This document shows positions 1 to 13,200 of a stretch of DNA of 64,000 nt, in pieces. Where the stretch lies: the NCBI GenBank assembly GCA_024704765.1, contig JAKMXF010000266.1, forward strand, positions 186,001-250,000, read 5' to 3'. Within the stretch, counting starts at the first letter, position 1; each line of letters opens with the position of its first letter. The notes below the pieces were generated by a model. That model saw only the letters and a list, made by a program, of their open reading frames with translations, did no database searches and had not been told where the DNA came from. The position numbers and the translations under genes are program-made. This DNA comes from Oopsacas minuta (taxonomy: Eukaryota; Porifera; Hexactinellida; Lyssacinosida; Leucopsacidae).

Positions 1-239
1 TATATTATATTCAATAAGAACAATAGATTATTGGAATTTCTTTCTCTATTGTTAATACCTTGTTTAGTTAATAGAGTGATTATTTATTCGACATATAATG
101 ATTCCTATTGTATTTCCTATATACTAACGCGTCAGTTTTCACGATTCTTGTCATTACCAATCGAAACCTTGTCATAACCTGATTAACTATTTGAAATTGG
201 TTCACCTTTGATCTTATTTATTTTATTTCGGCTATTAAC

Positions 240-1352
240 TTACCTACTTGTCAACGCTTTTACTAAATTCCCAGGGATTTTCGTTGCCAACTCCTGGGTT
301 TCACAATTTCCCCCTACTTCACCCGAAACTATCAGAAATATGAGATTCCTGGTGGTATGTGCGTACATTATTTATTAATTGACTTACCTCGTGATAACTC
401 CACAAGAAGGATGGTAGCTTGGGTATACTGGGTAAGCATTGGTGACAAAGGCAACGCTGGGCTGTATGGCGTTCAGAAACTTCTGGGAGTTAGAATCATT
501 GAAATCTCCGTGTCTTGAAAGCTTCATGTGTGTGTGAGTCATATTCCAGCCTGCGACACTCCATTCGTTCACCAGCAGACACTCGATATCCACACCTTTG
601 AAATCTCCGGGTAGTAGCATTTTGAAATTGTTCGCTTCAATTGAGATGGTTATACTTCTGCCCTTCTTATTGTTTCCAAGATTAGCTCCTAGATACTTGA
701 AAGTTACTCCGTCCAAACCGTTGTTGCACAATGGGGGTTTAGAGTAGCAATCAGTGATACAGGGTTTTTGTTTATTCACATACTCTACGATGTCTGAACG
801 TCTATTCAGCCAATTTATGAATGTTGTGTCTGTGTAGTCTGATTCTTTCCCGGCAAGAATTATTCTCTCGAGGCCAGTTGAGCTATTTCCCTAAAGAAAG
901 ATGTATAAATTAAAATTGTCCTTAAAAATAGTTGTATTTAAACTTACAGTGAAAACTTCTGAGATAAAATTGAAATGTGCTTCCCCTGGATGGGTTATAA
1001 CGATAGTTTTCACTTGATCAACTGTATTTCTCATATAAGCCTGTACCATTCCGACATTCCAGCCTTCTACAACCTTTGTAGATTGTCCCATGTTGAAAAC
1101 TATTACTTCTCCGCTTGGACATTGAACCATGGTCGCATCTCCTTCTCCAAGGGGTAGCGAGTACACCAGTAATTGTCCTGAGGATTTAGGCATTGTTACC
1201 ATCCCACTTTCAATATCCCATTTACTCACTGAGGTGAGATGTGTCTCTGGCTCTTTTGCATACTGAATTATTTCATCAGGGTTGGGTAGAGATGCTGCCA
1301 AAATTAATTTTATGAATACTACCGCTATGAATATTGTACGGAGTTTTGCCAT
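240..1352 (-). CDS. Secreted ComEC-like metallo-beta-lactamase-fold protein, 338 aa, three exons
   Basis: Exons on the minus strand are 1352-948, 890-388 and 348-240, with GT-AG introns of 57 and 39 bp. The joined frame is open and ends in TAA at 242-240. Residues 1-20 form a signal peptide (hydrophobic stretch after MAKLRT). The body follows the soluble metallo-beta-lactamase domain of ComEC/Rec2: an LPLGEGDATMVQCPSGEVIVFN start, an ITHPGEAH motif, LLPGDFKG, and a late RHGDFNDSNSQKFL block matching the usual HHG-S-SS-FL region. The metal motif is unusual: the family normally has HxHxDH or HPDADH, but here two positions are Gly and Ala, so hydrolase activity is doubtful. Fold and secretion are well supported; substrate and role are unknown. 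A TATA box lies just upstream. The last exon (36 aa) is the least certain part. Confidence 0.75.
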
Positions 1353-1404
1353 TTTGAAGTTTGTTGTGATCTGAATGTGTGTAAGAATGAAGTTAGGTTT
1401 GTTC

Positions 1405-1412
1405 TATTTATA
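1405..1412 (-). promoter_or_regulatory. TATA box of the secreted MBL-fold gene
   Basis: TATAAATA read on the minus strand in the context GATATAAATAG, 53 bp upstream of the ATG at 1352. This spacing suits a short 5' leader. Confidence 0.55.
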
Positions 1413-2343
1413 TCCTGCTAAACTACTCTGAATTGTAACAATTCTAATTATCTGATAATTTGAGTTCATCTGTTGCTAATTACTGATCGCACTTTTGTTT
1501 TTCAATCTCTGTTACAAAGATACCCAAATCCCATTATGAATAGTAATGAACAGCTGTGTGCTTAGAAATAATAATAATCTATACTTAGCGAGGCTTCACG
1601 GCCTGCTAAAATATAATTCATTCTATTCTCACAGATCTAGTCAACCACAAACTTCGCATCGTACATTACCTGTAATGTTCTTATCCAACTGTAAAATAAT
1701 ACTTTAATGTTAGAAAATGGATTCAACATTCAGTTTACTCTGACCATGTGTAAGTAGTTCTGGCTTCAAACCACATATCTATTGTTTGGAACCTGATTTT
1801 ATATTCACTGTATATATTTCAATTGTTTTATCTATTACCGGGTGGCCAGAATGATGATTTTCGCTGAAAATTATTGCTTACGAACTTGTCAACCAATTCT
1901 GCTCTAACTTTGTATTTCTTATCTTTTTTATTTGGCCTCGTATATTTCCCATTTGAATTACTTGTGAATTATTGGAAGTTTGTAATGGTGAAAGGGAATA
2001 CTTTCTCACCATGGTGGTAAGAAGCTATTGTAAGCCATCCAAAATCTTAGACTCATACGAGCCACAATTATTCAGCAGGTATCTAATTATCCCATTGCGA
2101 TAACTGAAATTTGTCTTGCAAATAATACGCGAAAACATTCTTTTATTTTATTGGTTTCTAATTTAATATTTCAAAAAGGAATTCATGAGAAAGCGCAAGT
2201 CTAAATGCACTAATTTGTACTTAATTACAGCACATGGATGCTTTAATTCAATTCTCGTATCCATGCTATTCTTTGCTAACTTTTAACGTTTCTTAACTTG
2301 AAATATTGTCATGTTATAGGTACGTATTTTACTGTGAATTAGA
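1413..2343. other. Intergenic stretch between divergent genes
   Basis: About 0.9 kb of AT-rich DNA between the minus-strand MBL-fold gene and the plus-strand ANKFN1-like gene. I see no coding signal, hairpin or repeat. It probably holds both promoters. A TTATAG just before 2320 could be a splice acceptor for an upstream non-coding exon of the right-hand gene, but nothing else supports one. Confidence 0.4.
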
Positions 2344-5300
2344 ATGGCCAGTGGTTATGGTAGCAGTTGTCATCTACCAGTATTCTGCATTCCATTCCCT
2401 GAAACTCGTCGTATAGCAAATTCAACTGGAAATCTCCACAATGTTAACGTTAATCCCGCTCCAGAAAATGATTTTAAAATCCCCACTACTTTGAATACAG
2501 AACTCTATCATGAATATTCTGACAATTATAAGAATGCTATCTGCGAAGACCCCGCTAGAAAAATATCTGATACTAGCACATGGAGAGGTGATGAAGAATT
2601 TGTTAACAAGATTGATTATAACTTGAATAATGGAGACGAGGCCTCGATTACACAGATAGAGGATTCTGTATTTTCAGAATCAATCCGACCTGTCAAACGT
2701 CATACACCACCTAATGATATTTTACGCTCAGATAGAACAATACATAACGATACATACAATATTCCTAATGGAAACAGTAACTTGAAATTATCAAAGCTCT
2801 TCAATAGGTTTAGCAAACGACGTAAATCTGCTTGTGATTTGAGAGAGTATTACTCTGACACAGAACGTGAAGTTAAGGAAAAGAACAAGGGGAAAATAAG
2901 GTATATATTAGCAACACTATAACACATTTGGAATTTGATATTCGGCCTTGATTTTTGACATAATTTTTGCCATTAATTTGAATATTAATAATTAATATTA
3001 TATTAATATAGGTGGGGAAATAAAGAAGAGAAAACTTCGACTTGGAGACACAGTAATAGTCGAGAAAAGCTATCTAGTTTATCTCGTCTATCATCAGTTG
3101 ATATGAAGGGTTATTTGTCAGAAGAATTGCCGTATCGTCGTGACGTCAAAGGTAGGCGGATTAGGAAATCAATTAGCTTTGATTATCTTAAAGATAGAAT
3201 GTTTAATTCCACGTCTACACCTCCAAGATCTCGACCTGGTTCTCAGGTTAATATCCACGAAATTTCACACACAAATCAATCGAATTCAATATCGTTTATT
3301 TCTGATGATGAATCTGTTGGGAGTAGAGTTGGATCAGTTTCTATGCTCGGACGCAAACAAAATGCTATTTTATCTAAACTTTGGATTGCAGTTTGTCAGG
3401 CAAATTTTAACCGTGTTAAACATCTGGTGGAAACTTCCAATCTATCACAATCACTTTTTACTGAGAACATTCAACATGATGATTTAACCTTATTCGATCT
3501 TTCTTTACTAACGAATCATGACAGTATTATATCTCTTCTCGCAGCAAATGGATTTAGAGAAAGTCAGCGCTATTCACGCGACCCTCTTCTCAGAATCGCG
3601 AAATTTAAAGATATAATAATCGCAATTGAGCGGCAATTAATGGATTTATCCGAGACAATTACATCTAGTGAAAACCAAAGAGATATAGAGCGTAGAATAA
3701 ATAACAATGAAAATAAGCTGAGATTTTACCGTGTAGTAAATTTTGCCATACAAACAATAGGTTCACCTTCCCCTCCTACGCAAGTTATACTGACTGTCCG
3801 TTCAAATTCATCTTTACAAATTTCCTGGAGACAGCCATTACAATTCAATGAAGCTATAGTTACCAAATACCTAATACAATGGGAAAGGCGAGAATCGAAT
3901 TTTGGATTTGAAGGAGAACATTTGATTACAAACTTTACTGAGCAAAAGAGTGAAATGAGCTTTACTATCCCAGATTTGTGTCCTGGTGTTAAGTATTTTG
4001 TTTGTGTTTTTGCCGCGAATGTGAAAGGTTGGTCTGAGCCTGCTAACTCTAACCCAGCAGCAGCTGCTCCCTCAAATTGGAGAGAATGGAATGGTGCAAA
4101 TAAACATAGAATCGACCCGTACGATATCAATAACATAACTCGGTTACAAAAACAGACAAATCAAATAATTGAGGGATGCAAGGAATATTGTTGGAGACTT
4201 GCAAATAATGACAGACATAATAGTAACCATAAAATAGTCAATAAGTTAAAAAATAAAGGATCGGCTATCACACGGTTTTTCAAAGCTCCACTCAAATTCA
4301 CTCGACAAGTACAAGCATCATTTTACATTGGTATTCTAGTGTATACTGAGCACGAGTATACTTCCAAAAAAGATCATTATCAAATACTTCTAACTCCAGA
4401 AGGCTCTGTCCCAATTATACAATTAGATCAGAGTGTATCTAACTCGCTATTGACCGATATGAGTGTATTTCAATGGCTTTCTCTTGTCATAACTCAATGG
4501 AATTGTATTAAAGATATAGTCTATGAAATAGCTGGCATGGGAGATTCAAATTCAGTTATTTTACGGAGAAAACTGCTTAAAATATTATTTGACATCCAAG
4601 AAAGTTTAGGGCTTAAGACCATCGGGTCTTTGCATTATATTCCTATTGAACAGTCAGATGGTGCTACGATATACTGTCTAGTCAGTAAAGTTGAAGATTT
4701 GAGATATTTTCAACCAACAGGGGGTCTAAAATGGTCGTATATACCATCTAATGCTAACAAGCACGCAATACACTCTAACAGTCTGAAAGATGGAACAGAT
4801 TATCACAGTTTATTCTCTTTTATGAGTATTTGTCCAGAAATGGTAGAATTCCATAGAAATTCTAAAGCAAGGCCATCACCTGGTTTATACCTGTCTCTGT
4901 ATAAGCTAAGAACAAACATGAATTATTTGTCGATTTTAAGTGAATTGGAGAGTGTCATTCTCTTCCCTAGTGTTAAAATCCGCGAAAATTCCAACGTATC
5001 CAAAGAAGAATGGATTTGGATTCAAAATCTTGGAACTCTAAAACAACCAAAATCAGGAAAGAGAAGACAAGTCCCTGATGTAAATGGTGTAGGTTCGAAC
5101 TTGCAAACTCTAATAAAACAAGCTTGGCACTGTCTACGATCTAAGCTAGGCATTACAGCAGAACTAACTCAAGACTATTTACTCTATACGAATGAAATCA
5201 TTGAATTACACGATGATATTTCGATCTTATTTGTGATACCTCCTCCTTCACACGTTGTCACATCTCCTGGTGTTCAAGATGAGTTCGTATTTAACTCTAA

Positions 5301-6021
5301 ATTAACCACAATACCTCTGTCATCTGTCAAATTATCCCAATTAGCATTATTCCATTCTGATTACTTCGCTAAACATACGTATGTATCATGTGTATTAGAT
5401 TTGCTTGGACTTATCATAGGACAAAAAAGTAAAGAAGCAATCTCCAGTGAAGATTTATCCGAAGCAACTAATATATTACATCAACATGCACTACTCAATG
5501 AAATGCTTGCTGAGATGCGAAATGAGACAAACTGGATTGCCAACGTGTTAAAAGCCGCAAGGGATCAAGATAAACCCTGTGGAGTACCATTTACAATTTT
5601 AAACAGACAAATAAAAATGGTTCCAAAAGAAAAACAACAAACAAAGAAATCACCAACTCTCCCTGAAAAGAAAAACGCAAATCACGATACCAAACCTGGG
5701 GTCATTAGAGTATATCCAATGTATGAAACAGGATTAGTCAGAGGTACGAGCGTAAAAATATCATGCACACATTTAACAACATCAAGAGAGATAGTACGCT
5801 TAGTAGTGCAACAACTGCATACTGCTTCTGAAGAAGCTGGCCTCTCAAAGCTAGAATTAACTCATGATCAGTTAGATAACTTCTCACTTATCTCATCTGT
5901 TGGAAGTAAAGTTAGACTTCTTGATGACTCTGAACAGCCTCTTAATCTCAATGATCCATGGAAAAATGGGAAACTTTATGTAACTTCCAAGTCAGACGAG
6001 CCAACATCAACCACGGTTTAA
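2344..6021 (+). CDS. ANKFN1-like: ANKFN1/Banderuola (wide awake)-like scaffold: ankyrin, FN3 and Ras-association regions, 1188 aa
   Basis: Two exons, 2344-2900 and 3012-6021, joined across a 111-bp GT-AG intron inside an Arg codon. The joined frame is open for 1188 residues. The N-terminal third is Ser/Asn/Arg-rich and looks disordered. A short ankyrin-like segment follows (KLWIAVCQANFNRVKHLVE and TLFDLSLLTNHDSIISLLAANGF). A fibronectin type III domain begins at PSPPTQVILTVRSNSSLQISW and contains the typical PGVKYFVCVFAANVKGWSEPA strand. The long middle region matches my recollection of the ANKFN1 family, and the C-terminus (VIRVYPMYETGLVRGTSVKI onward) looks like a Ras-association domain. 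In flies the homologue acts at the cell cortex in polarity and in circadian sleep control; the role here is inferred by family only. The start ATG at 2344 is the first in frame; an extra 5' exon cannot be excluded. Confidence 0.8.
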
Positions 6022-9000
6022 CAGCTACCAAACACGAATGTATATTTTTATCGGTTAAATCAGTTGCTGTCGCGCGCTAACGAATGTATATAACAGTATA
6101 GTTGTCAACAGACATTTCAATCCTCACATTTTAAATCTCTGTTATCTCTTCTTTTATTCTAAATTCCAATGAACACTTACTATTATCGTGTATTTCTTTG
6201 TGTATTCAGTTTACCATAGATAACTCGCATCATTTTGACATATATTCTCCCGGGGTATTAATGTATTTATCCTTTATACCACGAGCAGTTTATATGAAGA
6301 GAGTTAGTTTCATTTTTTGCTCATTTTTTGCTCTCAAAATTGGATACATGGATCTAAAGTTCTAGCAAATTGCCAATTACCTTCGTGTAATACTAGAGAG
6401 TTAGCCAAAGAATAATACGCTGAATTAAGTAACTCACAATGGATTTGCTATATTACAGACATAATAATTCAATGTTATATCTGTATATTAATCGTACTCG
6501 AATAATAGTTTACTGAATGATAGTCATAGTGATACCTCTACTTTCTCTACCGGAATAAGTCAATACGTCACGGTGAGGAGTTTATTTCTATTATATAATT
6601 ATCGCATTAATTCATATTGGCAAAGATATCTATCAGTTTTACTACCAGACACTTGTTCATTACTACCTTTTGATCATTTATTGTAATCTACGATAGTTAG
6701 ATTATGAATACATTTGTAATTATTAAGTATACCGCAATATATCTTGAGTTGTACAATCTATGTAATTAAAGAAAAAATAATCGGGTTGTGGATTTATATT
6801 TCTATAGCTGAATTTATCTCTTTGTCTCTTCTTAATTAAATTATTTTCATAAATATTTATTTGCTCCATGAATTTCGCTCGTGCAATTCATTTGGTATCC
6901 TTTATAATTATTTTTAGAATATGGCTATATTTGGGATCTGGCATTATTGAGAATATTTTTTATATATCTAAAAGTTTTTCCTCAAAGAAAGGCGATATAT
7001 AAGTAATAATGAAGTCTCTGATTTGTTGAAATATTTTTAAAGATTATAATTAGCGATTTTAATAGAAAATATTTTGGAATTTTTCGATGATTCTAAAGCT
7101 GTGTGGCAGTGATTATTCCCGATTATCAACCAAACTCTTTAATCATACAAACAACATAATTTAATATAGAATTATCAAAGATAATATCTTGGGGTTTATG
7201 TAATTGATTGGTGTCCTTGTGTTTGCTCATTCGTCAAAATATCCTTAATAATTGTTTGACGATTATTTAGGCTATCTATGTATTACATTGTATATGATTA
7301 TTGCCTGAGGATGAGGTCAGGATGCGATATATTAAACTCAAGATTGGGGCGTTTCAACGGTAAATTAAATATTTCGAATTCATTTCTGGCAAAATCTATT
7401 GAATCAATAAATTCAAGTTGGCTTTCTAATTTTGGATTAAACTCTTACGAATTAATTACTACAGTTGTGCAATAAATTGGTGGATGCGTACAATGTATAA
7501 AGCACATTTTTGTATTTACATAGCTATCACTTTCTAATTTAGTAATATGTAATTATCGCAATGTTTATGTCCTCTGACGCAATTCAATCAATATTGCCAA
7601 TTTTTCTATAGACTGATTACCTCACATGAAACTGTAAATTCATTTTAGCCTGCAAACTATTTCCAGGCTAGTTTGTTGTCACACTCTGCGATTGTCTCGA
7701 AAATCTTTTCCATAATTGTTGTGGCGAAATTGCTGAATAAAATCCACGAAATTTGCTGTTTGTGTTTAGTAATTTTCGCATCTGAGTAGATCTTGGAATT
7801 CTTGCTCTCTTTCTATAATAATCACCTGATTAAGTCAACAATTCGGTTCTTTAGTATTTTGCCTATGTTTTACACCAAGGTTCCATGTATCGAAAAGATG
7901 CCAACTATCCTACATTTTTCTCTTGTGGAGAACTTTTAATATATTCTCCACTTCAATAATGTGGTTTAATTATTATCAGCTGTTTTAGGCTTGCTCCATC
8001 TGCACAATTGCTTATTTGAATTTATTGGCTTACAGGTAAGATATCTGAAATATACAGATCTTTCCTTTTCCATTTTCTAATTAGAATAACAATGTATTTC
8101 AATAGAATTACACAAAGCAAAATCATTTACAAACGATTTTAATACTCAATAATTAATTGTACATCGAAAATAATTTTTTCAGAATTCAGTGATTAAAATG
8201 TATCCCCAGAAATTTACTGATGATACCCTTTTTATTTTCAGTAGCCATTATTTGACGTAATTGATGCATTTTAATTTTGATTCATTGCAAATTTGCCTTA
8301 TCAAAAGTTTCATTTTTTTGTCCTGCAATCGATTTCTTGGGTATTATTTTCAAAAATATATTTGAAATTTGTATACATGTAAACATAGCAATTTAGTTAA
8401 TGATATATATTAAAGAAATCAATTGATTTTGCAGAGTACAGTTGACATCAGCAATCTCGAATCCACATCTCTGGTTATTATAATCTCCTAATATAGTTAG
8501 ATTAACGTATAATGCATTATTTTCATTTGAGAAATAAATATAGTTACAGAATTTGAAACACTCACGGTCACATTTTTCATAATATTTCCATTATGACCCC
8601 CCTGCAGGCCGAACTGTCTGGTCATGTTGCTCATCGCTTTAACTTGTCTAAAATTTCATATATATTATCTCTGTGACCACAGGGGTTGAGAAAAGCTGTA
8701 CTACATTAAAATTTGAATTTACATAATTGAACTTGATTTCGACACCACCGTCATTAGTTATACCTCCATACTGTTAGTAATTCTTCCCAGAAATTTCCTA
8801 TCAGTCTATTAAGAGCCAAAAAATTGTTTAAAATATTCTTCTCTCTATGATATACAGATTCCTCATTCCTTGTTGTCCTAAAGGTAATGAATGATTATTT
8901 TTAGAACAAATTGAACTATGTTTACTGAGCATACATATGGCTAAATAAATCCTTTTGAATTTCGCGTTGTCGTATTAATGGTTTCACATAGGTATATATT

Positions 9001-10205
9001 AATGAGAGTAAATTATTTTATATCTAGGAAATTTCGCGATTATTATGACGCTTAAAAGATTATCGTTTCTTCCCATATTTAATTTTCCAGTAATTTTCAC
9101 AATTATTCCGACATTTTTGCACAATATATTTGGGTTTGATTTAGATAAGATTTCTATGGTCTAGTGTTACTCAGCTCTCGCCTACGTTATTATGCAAATT
9201 TCCATCCAAGTTGAAATTTAATTAGAAACCACATTCATGTTCTGGGTTATTTGCGTGTTTTTGTCTCTTTATTGATTTAATTGTTTCGTACTACTATTAT
9301 TGACAGTATCCATCTGTTTACTGGTCAAGGCTATTCAATAATTTTATTTTTATTTTGGCTTATTTTTTCTCAAAATGGGCAAAATTTACATGAGAACATT
9401 TAATCTTTTGATCTATCCCTTTCATGCCATTCTGAATTTCTACTTACTTTCAGTCAAATTTATGCTAGTTAATACAAAATTTATATGTATTTCTGATATT
9501 GGGACGAATTTTTGTGTCATTTATTGGTATAATCTTCGAGATAATAAATAAATTTATTAACCCAAGTTAAAATCTTCATTTGTAACTAAAATATAGGCCT
9601 TGTTTAGGTGAATTCAATCAATCTCGTATTTCTATAAAACACACTACTATTTGTATTTTCTTAACTTCCCATTCAGATCTTCTATTTATCAAGTTTTATT
9701 TGCCGAGTTTATTTCCACAACTAAAAGAGAATTTTATTGCGCTTGTCACCGTGACGTGCATAAGATTAAATATATATATAAATCGAATTTATGGTATTTG
9801 TTAAAATCTTATTTATTAACTATTTTTAACGCTATTCGGCTCAAAATATTCTAGTTAGAATTCTTATAATATTATTAAATATTTCAGGAATATTATCCTC
9901 TAATTAACTAAAATAATTCATTTTATTAACCAAAGTTTTTTCCGAATTTATTTATTTCCCATTTTATAATTCTTAAAATTTATTTCAAGAATTTTATATG
10001 ATTTTCGTTTTACATTTTTCCATCATTTTGTTTGTCAAATTCTTTATCAAGAAATTCTAATGCCTCAAATATAATTACACATCCTTTGTCACAAGAATTA
10101 AAGCATTTTTCGTTTAATCAGATTCTGAAGTATGGTTCGTTGGTTTCACTTAACTTAGTCAAAACTCCTAAAATTATGAAATTATGAATATAGGCTAATA
10201 CAATC
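6022..10205. other. Gene-free AT-rich stretch, 4.2 kb
   Basis: The only open frames are short (65-67 codons at 7278 and 9651), low in complexity and without recognisable motifs, so I treat them as chance. The left end must include the 3' UTR of the ANKFN1-like gene, and the right end leads into the TATA box of the DNMT3-type gene. No tandem repeat, strong inverted repeat, tRNA or transposon-like open frame was seen. It is long for this otherwise compact window and may hold distal regulatory DNA or unrecognised non-coding RNA. Confidence 0.4.
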
Positions 10206-10215
10206 TATATAAATA
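10206..10215 (+). promoter_or_regulatory. TATA box of the DNMT3-type gene
   Basis: TATATAAATA 61 bp before the ATG at 10276. Motif and spacing suit a core promoter with a short leader. Confidence 0.5.
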
Positions 10216-10275
10216 CAACAATAATCAATTAAATACGAATATCAAAAACACGTAGAAATACAAAAGCAAGTTAGC

Positions 10276-13200
10276 ATGTCAGATCTCATCCTTCCACTGA
10301 CTCCACTTTCTGATGTCCGTCGCGATCCTGAATACTTTGTCAAACCATTGACTCCCAGTGATAATCAACCTAATCCGATTACAGATATTTTAGTTATTCA
10401 TACTGCCGAGACAACTGAACTCCCACCAGCTAGTACCCCTACAGAATCAACAGCTACTGTCATTCTACAAGCACAAGATCCTGATATAAATAACGACTAT
10501 CATTGTTCAGATGAACATGTACAATTACCTTTGAAACGAGGAATTGACAGTGAAAGCGATACTTCCAACAAAAAATTGAAATTACAACATCCTCGTAGTC
10601 CACCCCATGAGCTACTTTTCTACAACAATATCTCTGGAAATAAAATGCGAATAAACTCACTATCTTATGCGACATCACCACTACATCACAATTCTAGGAA
10701 AAGTTTTACAGATTATCCCATCGAACATCTCAATTCTTCTTCCACAAGGAAGCCAGGCCGACCTTTAGGTAGCCTTAATTCTAAATCAAATAATCATCTA
10801 CACCTACCATTGGCTATTACCCCAACAGACGAGCACAATTTGAAACGAGGCCCAGGTAGGCCTAGGAAAATTTCCTTAGCCCACAGTCCTATTAGTTACG
10901 AAGCGAATAAACCAAAGAATCATCGCGGCCGCGGCCGTCCAAGACTGAACGCCAACAAATGCCGAACCCCTTCTAATAGCACAACTGCTTCGGTCCCTTA
11001 CGAGATCGGCAGTCTAGTCTGGGGTAAGATTAAGAGTTGTGAATGGTGGCCTGGGATGATTATCGCTCCCACCGTAATAGGTAAAACACATACTCCTATA
11101 GGATGTCAATGGATTACATGGCATGGAGAATACCAATACTCAGATGTTTTATATAAAAATATAAAACATATTACAAATTTCCTACAACTGTTTACTCCAT
11201 TGAGTGCTGCTAACTCAAACTATTGCGAGGCTATTTTCAAATGTATTAATATTGCGAAAAATCGAACTGAACTTCATAAATCAAAGTTAGCAGATAAGCA
11301 AGAATATGATTTCTCTGTTCCTGCTAATTTTGAGGATTTATTGAAAGATCGTAAGGATAAACAGAGAGAAATTAGAACTTTATCCAGTTTAACTCAAGAA
11401 CAACAGAATAAGCTAGCCTGGGCACTCAAGGGATTTCCTCCTTATGGTTTAGCCGGGCTGGCTACACGTTGTGAGGATGAATTAAGCCCTTATGATCCTT
11501 GCATACAAATGATCGATTCTGGCAGTGAGAATGATTCAATTGAAGAACTTGTAGTTATGGATATGAGCCGGTATGAAGAAGGACAATCATATGGATTTCC
11601 TAATAGAAATATTCCACAAGAATCAAAAACTGAAAAAGATAGAAAAAATAATCAGATGAATGTTGAACTCCTAAGACAGGGCCAAATTCAACTTCAACAT
11701 TTCTGCCTTGGCTGTCGCAAGTAAGTTTCAATTCATTACAAAAGCTAAAATTGGATAAATTACAAAAATACGATTTCAATAAGATAGCATATGTTCCATA
11801 GACCAAAAATTGCTTTTTATTCATTTCTTTTCATTGTATGCGAATTACGTATCATTATGTAATCAATAAATTTACTCGTTATCTATTGTCCAACAAATCT
11901 AATTTATGTATAACATCAAGTTATTAAGCTCCAAATGAACTAATTGAAGTATAATTTGCACTTAAGTAAGAACGTAACTTTTTGATCGAATTATGAATGA
12001 ATGTGTTTGTGTATATTCCTAGAATTGACAACATTATTGTTTGCAAATGTGTGTATTCTTTGGAACTGATTGAACCCATTTATTCTGTCTATGTCGTTAA
12101 TACCTTAGCACTCAAATTGCCTTTGAAATATATACATAAGTCCAATTTACTGATAGTTATTGTTTATTAAAATAATTATAAGAAGATGGAATGTTGAGAA
12201 ACTGGATTAATTAATGTTTCAATGAGTTAATTATCCCGTAATATAATTAATTATATATGGCTTATTGTCAGGCTGTACTTCAATATTGATGGATCATTCT
12301 GTTAATTTCTGATTAAAATTCTCAATAAATTTTAATAAATGAGAATATTAATTAAAATTAGTTTGAAATTTTATATTTATTATATTTAGGAATGATGAGG
12401 ACCTTAAGGAGCATCCCTTGATTGAAGGTGGGTTTTGTGATAATTGTTTCCTAGAATTTCGAGCTTGTTTCTACTTGTTTGATGAGAATGGCGAGCAAGA
12501 ATATTGTTCTATTTGTGCTGGCGGTGATAATGTTGTTATTTGTAATAACTCTTCATGTTTCTCATTCTGTCAGAGTTGTATTCAAGATTTAATTTCTAGT
12601 GAAGAAAAGGAAGCAATTATTAATCGAACAAATTGGCATTGCTTTCTCTGTCAACAAGCAGAATCTCAGGATAATCTGGAACTTAATTTTCTCAAAGTTC
12701 GACCAGATTGGAATGAGAGATTACACGCGGTATTTAACAGTACACAAAAGAAGCACATGTTTAGTTACAGAGCAAACTCTATACCACCACCTGTTCCCGC
12801 GAAATTTCGCACTTCCATTCGCGTACTCGGACTATTTGATGGAATATCAACAAGTATGCTAGCACTTAAAGAACTTGGATTTGAAATAGATTACTACATA
12901 GCTTCAGAGATCAACACCAATGCACATAAAGTCGTGCATCTTAACCACATGAGTGTAAAAAATGTTGGCGATATCAAGAAAATTAATCTCAGGGACATTC
13001 AAAACTGGGGGCCATTTGATCTCGTCTGCGGTGGACCTCCTTCACAAGATATTTCTCTAGACAATCCGAACAGAAAAGGTTTATATGACCAGAAGGGCAC
13101 TGGTCCGCTATTCTTTGAATTTTATCGAATATTGAATTATTGTCTGCCGAAGAAAGGCGATGATCGACCATTTTTCTGGTTTTTCGAAACAACAGCTTCA

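Noticed and set aside
7278-9854. Two short open frames in the 4.2-kb gap (7278-7475 and 9651-9854)
   Set aside because: Short, AT-driven composition, no domain; likely chance.
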